Source: Thereva unica (lineage: Eukaryota; Arthropoda; Insecta; Diptera; Therevidae). Taken from it: DNA of 64,000 nucleotides. A model generated the notes under the pieces. The model did no database searches, was not told the DNA's origin, and saw nothing but the letters and a program-made list of their open reading frames with translations. The stretch is from the NCBI GenBank assembly GCA_949987705.1, contig OX465282.1, positions 80,588,070-80,652,069 of the forward strand, in the 5' to 3' direction. This document shows, piece by piece, positions 31,064 to 40,652 of this stretch. The stretch's first letter is position 1. Each line of letters begins with the position of its first letter. The position numbers and the translations under genes were made by a program.

Positions 31064-32110
31064 TACAGCCCCATAAGCTCTCTAGGAACACCACAAAATC
31101 CATGGACCTGTAGTATAGTATTTCTTTACTGTTTGAAGACCATTTTCTAAGCTCAAATTTTCCCCGGTTCAGAATTGAATCAATTTGGTCCCGGGCTTCG
31201 ATGCCTTCGCTGAGTGTCCTTGCTCCGGACAGCACATCATCTACATATAGGTCCTTTACCCGAATATTCGCGCCGATCGGAAGATCGTGGCCCTCGTCTT
31301 TGGCCAACTGATGAAGAGATCGTATGGCAAGAAAGGGGGCACTTGAGACCCCGAACGTCACGGTTAACAAGCGGTAATCCTCTGGAGGTTCGTTTGAGTT
31401 TCGATAATCTCTCTGATAATCTCGGTCGGAGGGGTGGACCTGTCGGTACATTCGCGCGATGTCTGCCGTAAAAGCGAATTTGTGCTGTCTCCATTCGAAG
31501 AGGAGAAGAGATATGTCGCGTTGCAAGGGGGGTCCTGGTATCAAACGATCGTTTAGGGCGTAGCCATGGGATGACTTGGAACTTGCATCAGATCCAACTC
31601 GCGTTTGAGTTGTTAAGCTGTCGGCCTTCACGATCGCGTGGTGAGGTAAATAAAATACTTTATCTGGGTCAGGGGGTGAAGAAGACGCCGGAATCTTTTC
31701 CATGTGACCTTCTTGAAGATATTCCTCTAAACATTGATGGTAATTTTGTCTTAAAGCTGAATCATGACTGAGACGTTTTTCGAGTCCCATGTAACGTTTG
31801 AGGGCATTCTCTCGTGAATCTCCAAACCTTCTTTCGTCCTCTGGGAGTGGAACAAACGGTAAGTGTACGACATAACGACCCTCAGGTGTGCGGGAGTGAG
31901 TTTTCGCGAACAACTGTTCACAAAGATTATCGTCTTCTGAAGGAGAGGGACAAGAGGTGACTTCCTCCATATCCCAAAAAAGCTTAAGTAATTCGCATTC
32001 TTCCCTAAGTTGAGAACAAAAACTTGCCACCACGTGCGGAGATGATTCACACTGGGGCAATATTTCGCGCTCTTCTGAATGCATTTCACCTAACAGTATC
32101 CACCCGAATG
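31047..32110 (-). pseudogene. BEL-C pol: reverse transcriptase
   Basis: EGRYVVHLPFVPLPED, VFYLPHHAIVK, FAFTADIARMYRQVH (first catalytic Asp), LLTVTFGVSSAPFLA and KDLYVDDVLSGARTL (YVDD intact). LTTQTRVGSDASSKS replaces the usual RVVFDAS. The frame breaks near 31075 into the RNase H. Upstream, SFGWILLGEMHSEE is joined directly to the zinc-knuckle region, so the protease is absent. Confidence 0.85.
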
Positions 32111-32797
32111 ATGTGATGACTTTGAGCTAAGCAATTAAAACATAGAGAACTTGCGGAAACAAATCGATTTCGATCTGCCGCTTTCATCTTCCCGAATTTA
32201 ATACAGTTTCTGAGTGCATGAAGTCCTTTACATAGTGGACATTGAAAACGACGGGTATGGAAAACGTGAGGTTTAGAGAGTGTAAAATTCGACCCACTTC
32301 GTTTTGAGGCTTGCGGCTGAATGGCTTCTAATGTGCGAAACCTTGATTCGAGAAAACTCACTACTTCAGAGAGGTGCGGAAGTGTGGATGCGACACCCTG
32401 ACATTGTTCCCATAACTGCCTCGTCTCTCGCGGTAGACGTTCCTGCAGAAGATAGATTACTATTGGGTCCGATGAATGATCTGTTTTTATCCTCAGATTT
32501 TCCAGGGTGGCCAAACATTCCTTTGTGGAATCGAGTAGATGTCGGAGATCAGAGGGATTTTCTGAGGAAACATGCCGTTGAGAGAATAGAATCTTCAACG
32601 TATTATTAACCAGGACCCTGGTATTCTGGCAATAGGCAATTCCATGCAACGGCGTAATTGTCTTCCATTTCGTTTAGGTAACGCACGCTCTTTTCTGCCT
32701 CCCCACTCAAACAAGACTTGAGGTAGTGCATTTTTTGTACCGCGGGTATACGCTCATTGGTGTGGACCATGGATTTGAACAGATCATGGAAAGACAT
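32111..32797 (-). pseudogene. BEL-C gag: capsid part and zinc knuckles
   Basis: SFHDLFKSMVHTNERIP and KMHYLKSCLSGEAEKSV are BEL capsid motifs. A frame change near 32640 leads to RHLLDSTKECLATLENL, then the knuckles CPLCKGLHALRNC and CFNCLAQSHH. The knuckle run stops near 32110 at the deletion that removed the protease. Confidence 0.8.
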
Positions 32798-32878
32798 CCA
32801 AGAACCGTACTCTCCGGAGAACTTGGGAATTGAAATGCGTGGTAACCTAACATCGTTCTGACACGGTTCACTGTTCCG

Positions 32879-33298
32879 CTAGTTTATGCCAAGTCCGAGT
32901 GGATTCATCTCAGTTTGCCCATTCGCATTAGGTGAGACTTTGTTAGTGCTCGGCTGGGATTCTGAGGTTATTGGGGTGTGTGGTGGAGGCGAGGGTGCTA
33001 TCTTTATCAATTGGTCTTTCAAGATGCCATTGTATTCGAAGAATCGATCGATAAAGTCGTCGTACAAGGTCGCGGTGAAGTAGTCGCCTTTCTTCTCTTC
33101 GGCTGACGCTGAGATTTGAATGGTTCGGTCATTTGAACTGAAATCCGTGTACAGTTGTGTAAGGATTTCAAGTCGACCTTTAAGATGACCTTCACTATTT
33201 AGCCGTTCTTTGGGGTTCTTCCGGAAATTAGCGTTGAAATTATCGAGCTGTGCCTTTAGGGCTCGCTCATCTTCGACCAATTCGGCAACGGTGGTCAT
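32879..33298 (-). CDS. gag: BEL-C gag, N-terminal domain
   Basis: ATG at 33298. 139 residues: VAELVEDERALKAQLDNF, then LKGRLEILTQLYTDFSS, and a Pro/Ser/Thr-rich tail ending at 32879. It has the same length and helical pattern as gag of BEL-A and BEL-B. An 80-base gap with a stop separates it from the capsid frame. Confidence 0.7.
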   Translation of the reverse strand: MTTVAELVEDERALKAQLDNFNANFRKNPKERLNSEGHLKGRLEILTQLYTDFSSNDRTIQISASAEEKKGDYFTATLYDDFIDRFFEYNGILKDQLIKIAPSPPPHTPITSESQPSTNKVSPNANGQTEMNPLGLGIN

Positions 33299-33454
33299 TT
33301 TGTAAGATACCCTGGCGATGAAAGCTTGCTTGATCTTGAAATGACTTGCCCCACCGAGAATTCCTCGGGAATTGACGATAGAGAACGAACAATTAGTGGT
33401 CTACAGAAAATAAATTTGGGTGCGGAGAAGCTCTAGGATACTATATCTCCGGGG

Positions 33455-34296
33455 GAGAGTAGACAGTAGTATGCTGTCGACCTAGTCGACGTCACACGCC
33501 ACGCACACGACACGCTCTATGATCGATACCATAAAATGTATGTATATATTTTGGGGATGAAATGAACAGTATTATGCGATTGGCATAATCATGCCACCAA
33601 TGAGAGACACTAGGTATTAATACTAGACATATTTGGGGAAAAAGTGGACAGTGTTATGCTGTTAACATAATCAAGCCACCAAAGAGAAAAAAACTATGTA
33701 TTAATACCAGATATATACTTAAGGGAAGTGGACAGTGTTATGCTATTGACATAATCAAGCCACCAAAGCGAAAAATTATGTATTAATACCAGCTATATAC
33801 TTAAGGGAAGTGGACAGTGTTATGCTATTGACATAATCAAGCCACCAAAGAGAAAAAACTATGTACTAATACCAGATATATACTTAAGGGAAGTGGACAG
33901 TGTTATGCTATTGACATAATCAAGCCACCAAAGAGAAAAAACTATGTATTAATACGAGAGATATACTTAAGGGAAGTGGACAGTGTTATGCTATTGACAT
34001 AATCAAGCCACCAAAGAGAAAAAACTATGTATTAATACCAGATCTATACTTAAGGGAAGTGGACAGTGTTATGCGATTGACATAATCAATCCACCAAAGA
34101 GAAAAAACTATGTATTAATACCAGATATACTTAAGGGAAGTGGACAGTGTTATGCTATTGACATAATCAAGCCACCAAAGAGAAAAAACTATGTATTAAT
34201 ACCAGATATATACTTAAGGGAAGTGGACAGTGATATGCTATTGACATAATCAAGCCACCAAAGAGAAAAAACTATGTATTAATACCAGATATATAC
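33455..34296. repeat. 83-bp minisatellite in the BEL-C leader
   Basis: GTGGACAGTG(T/A)TATGC starts at about 33644, 33728, 33810, 33893, 33976, 34059, 34140 and 34223, a spacing of 81-84 bp. More diverged units lie to the left (33562, 33465). Each unit contains CTTAAGGGAAGTGGACAGTG, ATAATCAAGCCACCAAAG and TATGTATTAATACCAGATAT. It lies between the BEL-C PBS and gag. Confidence 0.9.
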
Positions 34297-34368
34297 GAGA
34301 ATTGAATCTGCAGAAGGTAGTACATTTGTTCTTTTAATCCACAGAAATAACCGTTTCTCAACAATGGA

Positions 34369-34465
34369 ACGCCAAATAATAAAACCACCAAATTTAAAAT
34401 GCAAATTCTTTTAATGTGACTAGAATTCCTTCCTAATAAACCGCAAAAGGGCAAATCCACAAAAT
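34369..34465. repeat. Left part of a ~150-bp tandem unit, cut by the Sola-like element
   Basis: CACCAAATTTAAAATGCAAA to CAAATCCACAAAAT continues at 37350 (AAATGAACCTTACACGGAAC) once the inserted element is taken away. Confidence 0.75.
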
Positions 34466-34919
34466 GAGGCGTGCAGTTGTAAAACTCGCTAACTGCAAGT
34501 TAAGTAAGTTTGAGAAAAACGCCAAAAACTTATAGCATCTTATTCTTCAGGATTTTCAAAAATTTTAATATATGTTTGGATTCTTTATGGTTGTATTATC
34601 TGAAAGCAGTCGAAACTTTAAACATACATCCTTTATGTCTCCAGAAATATCAAAAACAATTTTTAAAAAAGCGGGTTTTGTAACCAAATAAACAAAATAA
34701 CGTCTTTTGAAAAAATGTTGAAATAAAATAGAGTGTTTTGGAACAAAAATATTTATTCATTTTTCAAACATAACAAATTATATACTCTCCATGAGTTTGT
34801 TATTTAGTGGAATATTTTTTATAGTAGGTACATAGTACAAATTAAATTTGTAAAGAAGAATCTTCTTCAAAAGAGCATCGATCTTCTTCCTAAGCACAAT
34901 AAAAACCGCAATTATTATT

Positions 34920-36681
34920 GTTATTTACTATATTTTCATATATTTTTAAATTTCCGTTTTCCCTCCAGCTTGCCCCAAAATGCTTTTGTAGCAATTTGTC
35001 TACATCCTTTATCTTTTCTTGTTTCAAGACAACCCCTTTTGGAATTACCTGCAACGGAATATGTTGGATCTTTCTACCTTTTTTTATTAGAGACCGATAT
35101 ATACCGGTGTCTGTTTGATAAGCAATTTCGCCTTTAACGATTATGTTTCCTGTGCTTGACTTTTTGAATTGGATTCTTTTACAGGATGAAATTTAGAAAT
35201 GCCACTGGGATGGTTTCTTAATAGTTTCTTCAAGCGCTGTTTTCCAATTGTATACCATCACATCTTCTCCCAATTTCTTCACACTGGCATAATCGCTGAA
35301 TATTTCATAATATTCCTCCGGTAATATTATAGTCTCCTTTGATCTTACAACTTTTTCGATACGTCCGAATACCCTGTCTGGGGGAAGAAATGAATGCCCA
35401 ACAATGGGGTACGTTATCTCGATAGATTCAATGTTACTTGGAGCAGAGTGGAAATATTTCATTATCATCCCTACCATCGCAGTATTTTTATTTTGGGCTG
35501 GACAGCTATCTGCGTATAGCTCTATTCTTGTTACTCTTTCCAATGGCGCATTAAGTAAATGAAAATAAACTGCAGAAGCGATTTGTTCAGAACCTCTGGG
35601 GTACTCACTTTCCAACCACGAATATGTACATACAGTACTCTGATTTTGTTCCGACCTCGAAGATTCTTCGCAAATTGTAAAATTAAACAAGTACAGTTGT
35701 CTACTATAGTAAGCAGATTGGTCAGCCACTTTTCGAAGCAGTAAATTCTTTTGACAGTCGAAAGATATTTTGAACACAGTATCTTCATTTTGATTAAGTT
35801 TTTTTATAAAATGCTTTATATTTTAAGCGATGTACGCGAAGACTCGTCATAGCATTTACTTTCCTTTGATTTGAATTTTCCTTAATCTCTTGTCGTAATT
35901 GAATGCACAAAGAACAAGCATCTGTTGCTGGACTATTAAATGCAATATTGTAATCCGTAACAAATACATTTCTAAAATATTGATATTTAACTTTCAGCGA
36001 ATCTTCATTGGAGGAATTATATTGCTTCCATAGCTTCGTTATAGATAAATCGCTACTCATATAACACCTTTGTGTTTTTCCCTTACATAATGCGACTCAA
36101 CAGCGTGTAAGCTCTCAATAAACTTCTTAACATTGGTCCTTCGGTTTATGTACTTTGCGGTTCTTCTATCTCCTCCTCTGTTTTCTTTTGGAAGGCTCCT
36201 AGTTTGTTCATATTTTCTGCTTATAATTTGGAGACGGTCTTTAGTAACATGTAAAATGTTACTAAATGTTTTCGCACAAATCCTAATGATGTCAGCCTTA
36301 AAAGGGGCAAAATACTTTATACTCAGTCCTCGCCGCTTTGTATTTCTTTTTGGTTTCACAGTTTGCATATATTTTAATAGAAAACAGTCTTGTAAAATTT
36401 TTGTATTATTTTCGTAAAAGCGATTATAAAATTTCCACACATCAGCTTCAGTGAGTTTTGCACACTTAAACGCTTTTGTGTTATGAGCACATTCTGGCAT
36501 TGTAGGAGGAAAATGTGCTTTATACCTATGAAAGAGAAGTGATTATACAATTGAAATATAAATATTGAAGAGCATGAATTCTTCACCTCATCGATTTTGC
36601 TGCTTCTCTTTTCCAATTCTTCTTCAAAGCTTGTCGTTTTCTTCCCTTTCCTACTTCACACTCTTGTATCTTATTGTCCAT
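34920..36681 (-). pseudogene. Sola-like transposase, two exons, three frameshifts
   Basis: ATG at 36681 (MDNKIQECEVGKGRKR). A probable intron from 36586 to 36526 joins AAKSMR to YKAHFPPTMPECAH. The protein continues through LTEADVWKFYNRFYEN, KENRGGDRRTAKYIN (a basic block), ESLHAVESHYVREKHK, MSSDLSITKLWKQY, CSLCIQLRQEI, then ISFDCQKNLLLRKV, SAYYSRQLYLFNF, RIELYADSCPAQNKN (probable catalytic Asp) and GHSFLPPDRVFGRIEK. Frameshifts lie near 36062, near 35795 (an A-run) and near 35193. The tail IQFKKSSTGNII to ENGNLKIYEN ends near 34920. Otherwise the gene is well preserved. Confidence 0.65.
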
Positions 36682-36839
36682 CTTTATAAAAAACTTTTTT
36701 GAAAATATTACCTACACTATGTACAACTATGTAGTAACTATGTATTACGTTTTTAATTAGAGCACGACACGTCTTCGTCCTTCTGCAGATGAAATGCATT
36801 TGTGCTCTGTGACTTGTAAACATATTATGAAACATTGAT

Positions 36840-37020
36840 ATTTGAAAGAGCCAATATGCAATAAAGCTCCGGCTCCAGCTCTGGAGCCGGAGCCGCTGCT
36901 TTAGCTCCAGCTCCGGAGCGAGAGCCACTTAAAAATAAAGGGCTCAGTTTCGGGAGCCGTTTAAGAGCCAGGAGCCACATAATTAGCCGCTCCGGAGCGA
37001 GCTTTTTCGTACCCTGGTAA
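36840..37020 (-). repeat. GGAGC-rich terminal fragment, hAT-like
   Basis: On minus it begins CAGGGTACGAAAAAGCTCGC and then repeats GGCTCC/GGAGC words in both orientations. Subterminal GGAGC repeats behind CAGGG are seen at hAT ends. Only one end is present; call is weak. Confidence 0.35.
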
Positions 37021-37349
37021 AATGTCACTATTAACCAACCAGCTTTATAGCAAATTTAAAGACTTTTGCAAAAGCACTTAATGAAAATTTTCTAAACTCA
37101 TAGAAATATAACGAGCTTTGATCCAAAATAGAAGCAAATTCAAGCTGGAATTTGAAACATAATCCAATATACAGAACGAGGCTTTTGAATTAAATATTGA
37201 TGTTTGACAGCTGGAAAAATACGCCTTATGAGCAAATTTTGAACAAAAATATAGTTCAAATGGTAGAACATAACCTAAAGAGTAATTTGGCATCGTTAAC
37301 TCATTTTTTTCAAAAAGTGCAGTTAGCGAGTTTTGCAACTGCACGCCTC

Positions 37350-37625
37350 AAATGAACCTTACACGGAACAACGGAACCGATCGCACATGTGCACCTTGAA
37401 ATTTCAAATTCTTTGCCAAATAATAAAAACCACCAAATTTAAAAATGCAAATTCTTTAAATGTAACTAGAATTCCTTCCTAATAAACCGCGAAAGGGCAA
37501 ATCCACAAAATGAACCTTACACGGAACAACGGAACCGATCGCACATGTGCACCTTGAAACTTCAAATTCTTTTCCAAATTATAAAACCACCAAATTTAAA
37601 TGCCAGCTCCTTTAAAGTAAATAGG
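37350..37625. repeat. ~150-bp tandem repeat in the BEL-C leader
   Basis: GAACCTTACACGGAACAACG starts at 37354 and 37511 and AAACCACCAAATTTAAA recurs at 34366, 37426 and 37580, giving two full units and a partial one. Confidence 0.8.
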
Positions 37626-38120
37626 ATTTTCCGTTTAACTACAGAATTAAAAAAAAATTAACAGCAAAGCCCGTTCAATTACCTAATTAATTATCTTTAA
37701 TAGCTACTTTCTTTTTTTATATATATATTTTATAAAGGGATAAATAATTAGCAAATTGTATTAATTCTATCCACTTGTGAAAACAAAACACTCAGAAATT
37801 ATTTGGTTGGTAGAATTTGGGAAACTCTTCACTTAATCCAATTCAGCGTTAGCGGGAAGCGATAATTCGTCAAATAACTTTATAAATTTTACCGTATGTG
37901 AGCGGAATCGTGTGTGTTACCGTTCTCACCGTCGAAAACCTTTGAATTTTCACTGAAGAAGAAACAAAAAATGTAAATATTCTTTAATTTGCAAGGTTAT
38001 GATCTTTTCACCTTTTTTTGTCCTGGTTAGCGCATATTTCACTTGGAGAAGCGATAATTCAATGATAAAACTAAAATACTAATAATGCAACTATTCTATT
38101 ACTCACCTTGGGAGGGAATA
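37626..38120 (-). other. BEL-C leader sequence, no gene
   Basis: Between PBS and gag. No coding frame. A possible donor AAGGTGAGTAAT on minus at 38103 and an acceptor TTTCTTCTTCAG near 37955 hint at a spliced leader. Confidence 0.35.
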
Positions 38121-38137
38121 TCCGGCTCGAAGGACCA
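38121..38137 (-). other. Primer-binding site, tRNA-Tyr, of BEL-C
   Basis: Minus-strand TGGTCCTTCGAGCCGGA directly after the LTR end. Confidence 0.8.
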
Positions 38138-38138
38138 A

Positions 38139-38522
38139 TGTTTTGGGGGTGGGTGGTTGAGTTGCTCGAAAAAAGGGGTGGACCGAGGAATTGGCCTGGG
38201 ATCAGTTTTCTTCTTTAAGCTTCTTTGAGGGAAACGCTCCTTTCAACTAATTATTAATTTTCATTATTATATAATTCACTTTAAGATTGGTGTTAAGTAT
38301 AAAACGTCCTCAACGGTGAAAAAACTGCTCTCAAAATAGTCTCTTCTTCTGCTGTGGCTCGTCTAGTCCCGTCCAGAGAATGTGGATCTGCAGTCGCCGG
38401 CGTCAGTTAGCAAAGTGCTCTACATCAATTTTTCCCATCGCTTCTGAGGATCGATAACGGTTGATAACAACGGCTCTTATCACTGCGAGCCATGGGCGCC
38501 GTACCTTGGCGCCGTGGTCTTA
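38139..38522 (-). repeat. BEL-C 5' LTR, 3' portion, cut by LINE-2
   Basis: Lies just upstream (minus) of the PBS and ends CCCCCAAAACA. It breaks off at about 38522, where LINE-2 sequence starts. GGCGCCGTACCTTGGCGCC at 38487 forms a small palindrome. No other copy of the LTR is in the window. Confidence 0.55.
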
Positions 38523-38524
38523 AA

Positions 38525-39688
38525 CAATAAGTATTGTAGGTTTCCAGCAAATTCCCGCTTTTTAACGCTATCCCGCAGGAGGTCTACGTTAAACCGTCTA
38601 CGGGTTCTAGCAGTTTGTGGCACGTTTCTGATTGCGGCGATTTTAAGGCGAATAGTTGCTACAACCAAATGGTGGTCGCTTCCAGTATCCGCTCCCCTGA
38701 AACTCCTGACATCCTCAAGAATAGTTCTCTATCTGCGGCTGACGGCCACGTGATCTATCTGATTTCTCGTTCTACCATCGAGCGATACCCAGGTCTCTTT
38801 GTGTATCTTCTTGTGACAAAAGTAAGTTCCACCTGCCATGAGTTGGTGGGAACTACAAAAGTCAACGAAAAGCTCACCATTGTTATTGGTAACTTGGCTT
38901 TGGCCTTGGTTTCCAATTGTATGTTCAAGGCCGGTGTTGTCACGGCCGATCTGTGCGTTTAAGTCACCCATTAAAACAATGATGTCTCCCCTTGGAATAG
39001 AGCGAAAAACCTCATTCAGTCGCATATAGAACTCGTCCTTGATGTCATCTTCTGCCTCTTCAGTTGGAGCATAGTATTGGACTACCGTAGTACTTCTTAG
39101 TGAGCCAATGAGGCTGGACCTGGCTTCTTTGGTGAGTATTACGCCAACGCCACTCCTACGGCTTTCAGTTTCGTTTCTACCAGAATATAAGAAGGACTCA
39201 CCGTTTGGGCAGATATGTTCCCCCGCATCGGGCCATCTGGTCTCGCTAAGTCCCTTGATCTTGATTTTATATCGATTTATCTCGTTGAGTTCTTCATCCA
39301 GCCGTCCCTCAGCAAGCAGTGTTCTCACATTCCATGATCCGATTCGTGTCCTTGTTCGAAAAGCAAAGGTCGTCGTCGTGTTGTCCATCCGGTTCCGAGG
39401 CATTGTTTACCGATTCGTAGCAATGGTGTTTTTTATGGGAGCGGGTTGCTAACCCTCAGCCCAACCGACTTAAAACTCTGTTTTGTGGCGCAGAGAGCTC
39501 GCCATTCGCCCTTCTCCCGTTAGCTCCTTCCGAAGAAGTACCCCAGGGGGCACCGCGGGGAGGTGGGATTAGGACTTGCTAACAGGTCTGCTAGGTGTTC
39601 GTCTGCAGTGACTTTTCTCGGGTCTTGACAGAAGTGACAAATCGAGTGCCACCACTTTCCGAGGTGTTTGTTAGCCGTTCGCCCCCGA
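38525..39688 (-). pseudogene. LINE-2: RTE-like retrotransposon, leader and endonuclease only
   Basis: ATG at 39403. IGSWNVRTLLAEGRLDE, GLSETRWPDAGEH (metal-binding Glu), RSGVGVILTKEARSS, VVQYYAPTEEAEDD, IIVLMGDLNAQIGRDN and RNQIDHVAVSRR are the EEP-type endonuclease motifs of RTE-like LINEs. Relative to LINE-1 a block after SSLI is deleted (about 39110) and frameshifts occur at about 38730. The copy ends at about 38530, inside the post-endonuclease region (FAGNLQ), so the RT is absent. The 285-bp leader (39404-39688) is also shared with LINE-1. Confidence 0.8.
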
Positions 39689-39689
39689 A

Positions 39690-39880
39690 ATATCTTACAC
39701 CTTTCTTTTATTTCAGAAAAATCAGATTTCTCCTTGGATGTTTCTAGTAGTCGAAATTCGTAGCCAAAATACATACTTTCAGTGTGCATTAAATATTTTT
39801 CAGATTCAAATTCTAAAAGGTTGTCACTGGAGGATATGTATGTTGCTTTAATTTTGTAGTGTAATTTTTTTAACTGTAGA
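39690..39880 (-). pseudogene. Unidentified protein fragment interrupted by LINE-2
   Basis: Open on minus: LKKLHYKIKATYISSSDN, LLEFESEKYLMHTESMYFGY, FRLLETSKEKSDFSEI, KERCKIF, then the LINE starts. The composition is protein-like and the pattern faintly recalls hAT-type transposase tails. No family can be assigned. Confidence 0.35.
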
Positions 39881-40440
39881 ACATTCTCTCATGTATTGAT
39901 AGCCAAAACCTTTGAAGAACCTTTAAATATTTATATTGGGGAAAAACCTCAGAAAACCCTCAAGCTTCTCAAAAAACCTTCAGTTTTAGCGGGAAACCTC
40001 TAGGTCTGGCATCACTGGCTATCGCCTTAGCGATCCTTTGACCCTTCGTTTTATCTCCTCTGTCACCAGTTACGTTCCGCTTTTTTTGCACTTTCTTTTC
40101 TTTTCTCTCGTCCACAAGCAACCTCTCCGCTTCACTGCCAAACAAACTCTCCTCTCACAAGTCCGTCGGAAACGCGTCTCCCGCTACGGCCTCTGCTTCG
40201 AGTCTTTCGTTGCGACCTTAAGATCTCCTATGTGCAAAATATCAAACTTTAGGAAAACTGAAAAATACTGTATTGTGAGAAAATTACTTAAACAACAAGT
40301 TTTGAAAAAAATATATAAATTTGCTTTAATTTGTATACTAACAATGCAATTTTGAGCCCTTAGTTTTGGCACATGGTTCCTGGCCAGACCCGTATACATT
40401 TACATGCATTTGTATGGAAATAAGGGTTGTTTGCTGTTGA
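39881..40440. other. No gene seen
   Basis: AACCTTTGAAGAACCTTTAA and similar AACCT words repeat loosely at 39910-39990. The open frame on plus from 40038 lacks any recognisable domain. Confidence 0.4.
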
Positions 40441-40525
40441 ATTTTTTACTCAGGTAGGTAAGTGTTTGTTATATTTTGTGTTTCTATTTCTTTTTACTAT
40501 GTTAGCTACCTGAGTAAGAAAAAAT
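40441..40525. repeat. Short fold-back
   Basis: ATTTTTTACTCAGGTAGGTAA pairs with TTAGCTACCTGAGTAAGAAA, about 21 bp arms with a 40-bp loop. Confidence 0.65.
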
Positions 40526-40652
40526 ATACCTGAAAAGAGGTTTGGAATGAAAAGGGCAACAATTTTTTGTTTTATATATTTTTTTCTTTATTATGGGTAA
40601 AGTAATGAATGTTTTTGATAAAATTAAATATTATTATGAAAAATACATTGAT

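Larger units (their letters stand above)
34466..37349 (-). mobile_element. Sola-like DNA transposon, 2884 bp, 4-bp TSD AAAT
   Basis: Ends GAGGCGTGCAGTTGTAAAAC (left) and its complement (right), about 32 bp with one or two mismatches. AAAT lies at 34462-34465 and 37350-37353. A 4-bp duplication fits the Sola superfamily, as does my memory of the protein type. It contains one transposase gene on minus and an hAT-like fragment. Confidence 0.75.

Noticed and set aside
33455..34296. Regular repeats that might be taken for a CRISPR array
   Set aside because: Units are contiguous and uniform over 83 bp with no variable spacers, and the genome is eukaryotic.
36840..36990. GC-rich GGAGCC/GGCTCC stretch as a possible promoter or CpG island
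   Set aside because: It is built from one repeated word in both orientations behind a CAGGG end, which fits a transposon terminus better.
40038..40355. 105-residue open frame on plus
   Set aside because: No recognisable motif, no element context and a poor composition; probably chance.
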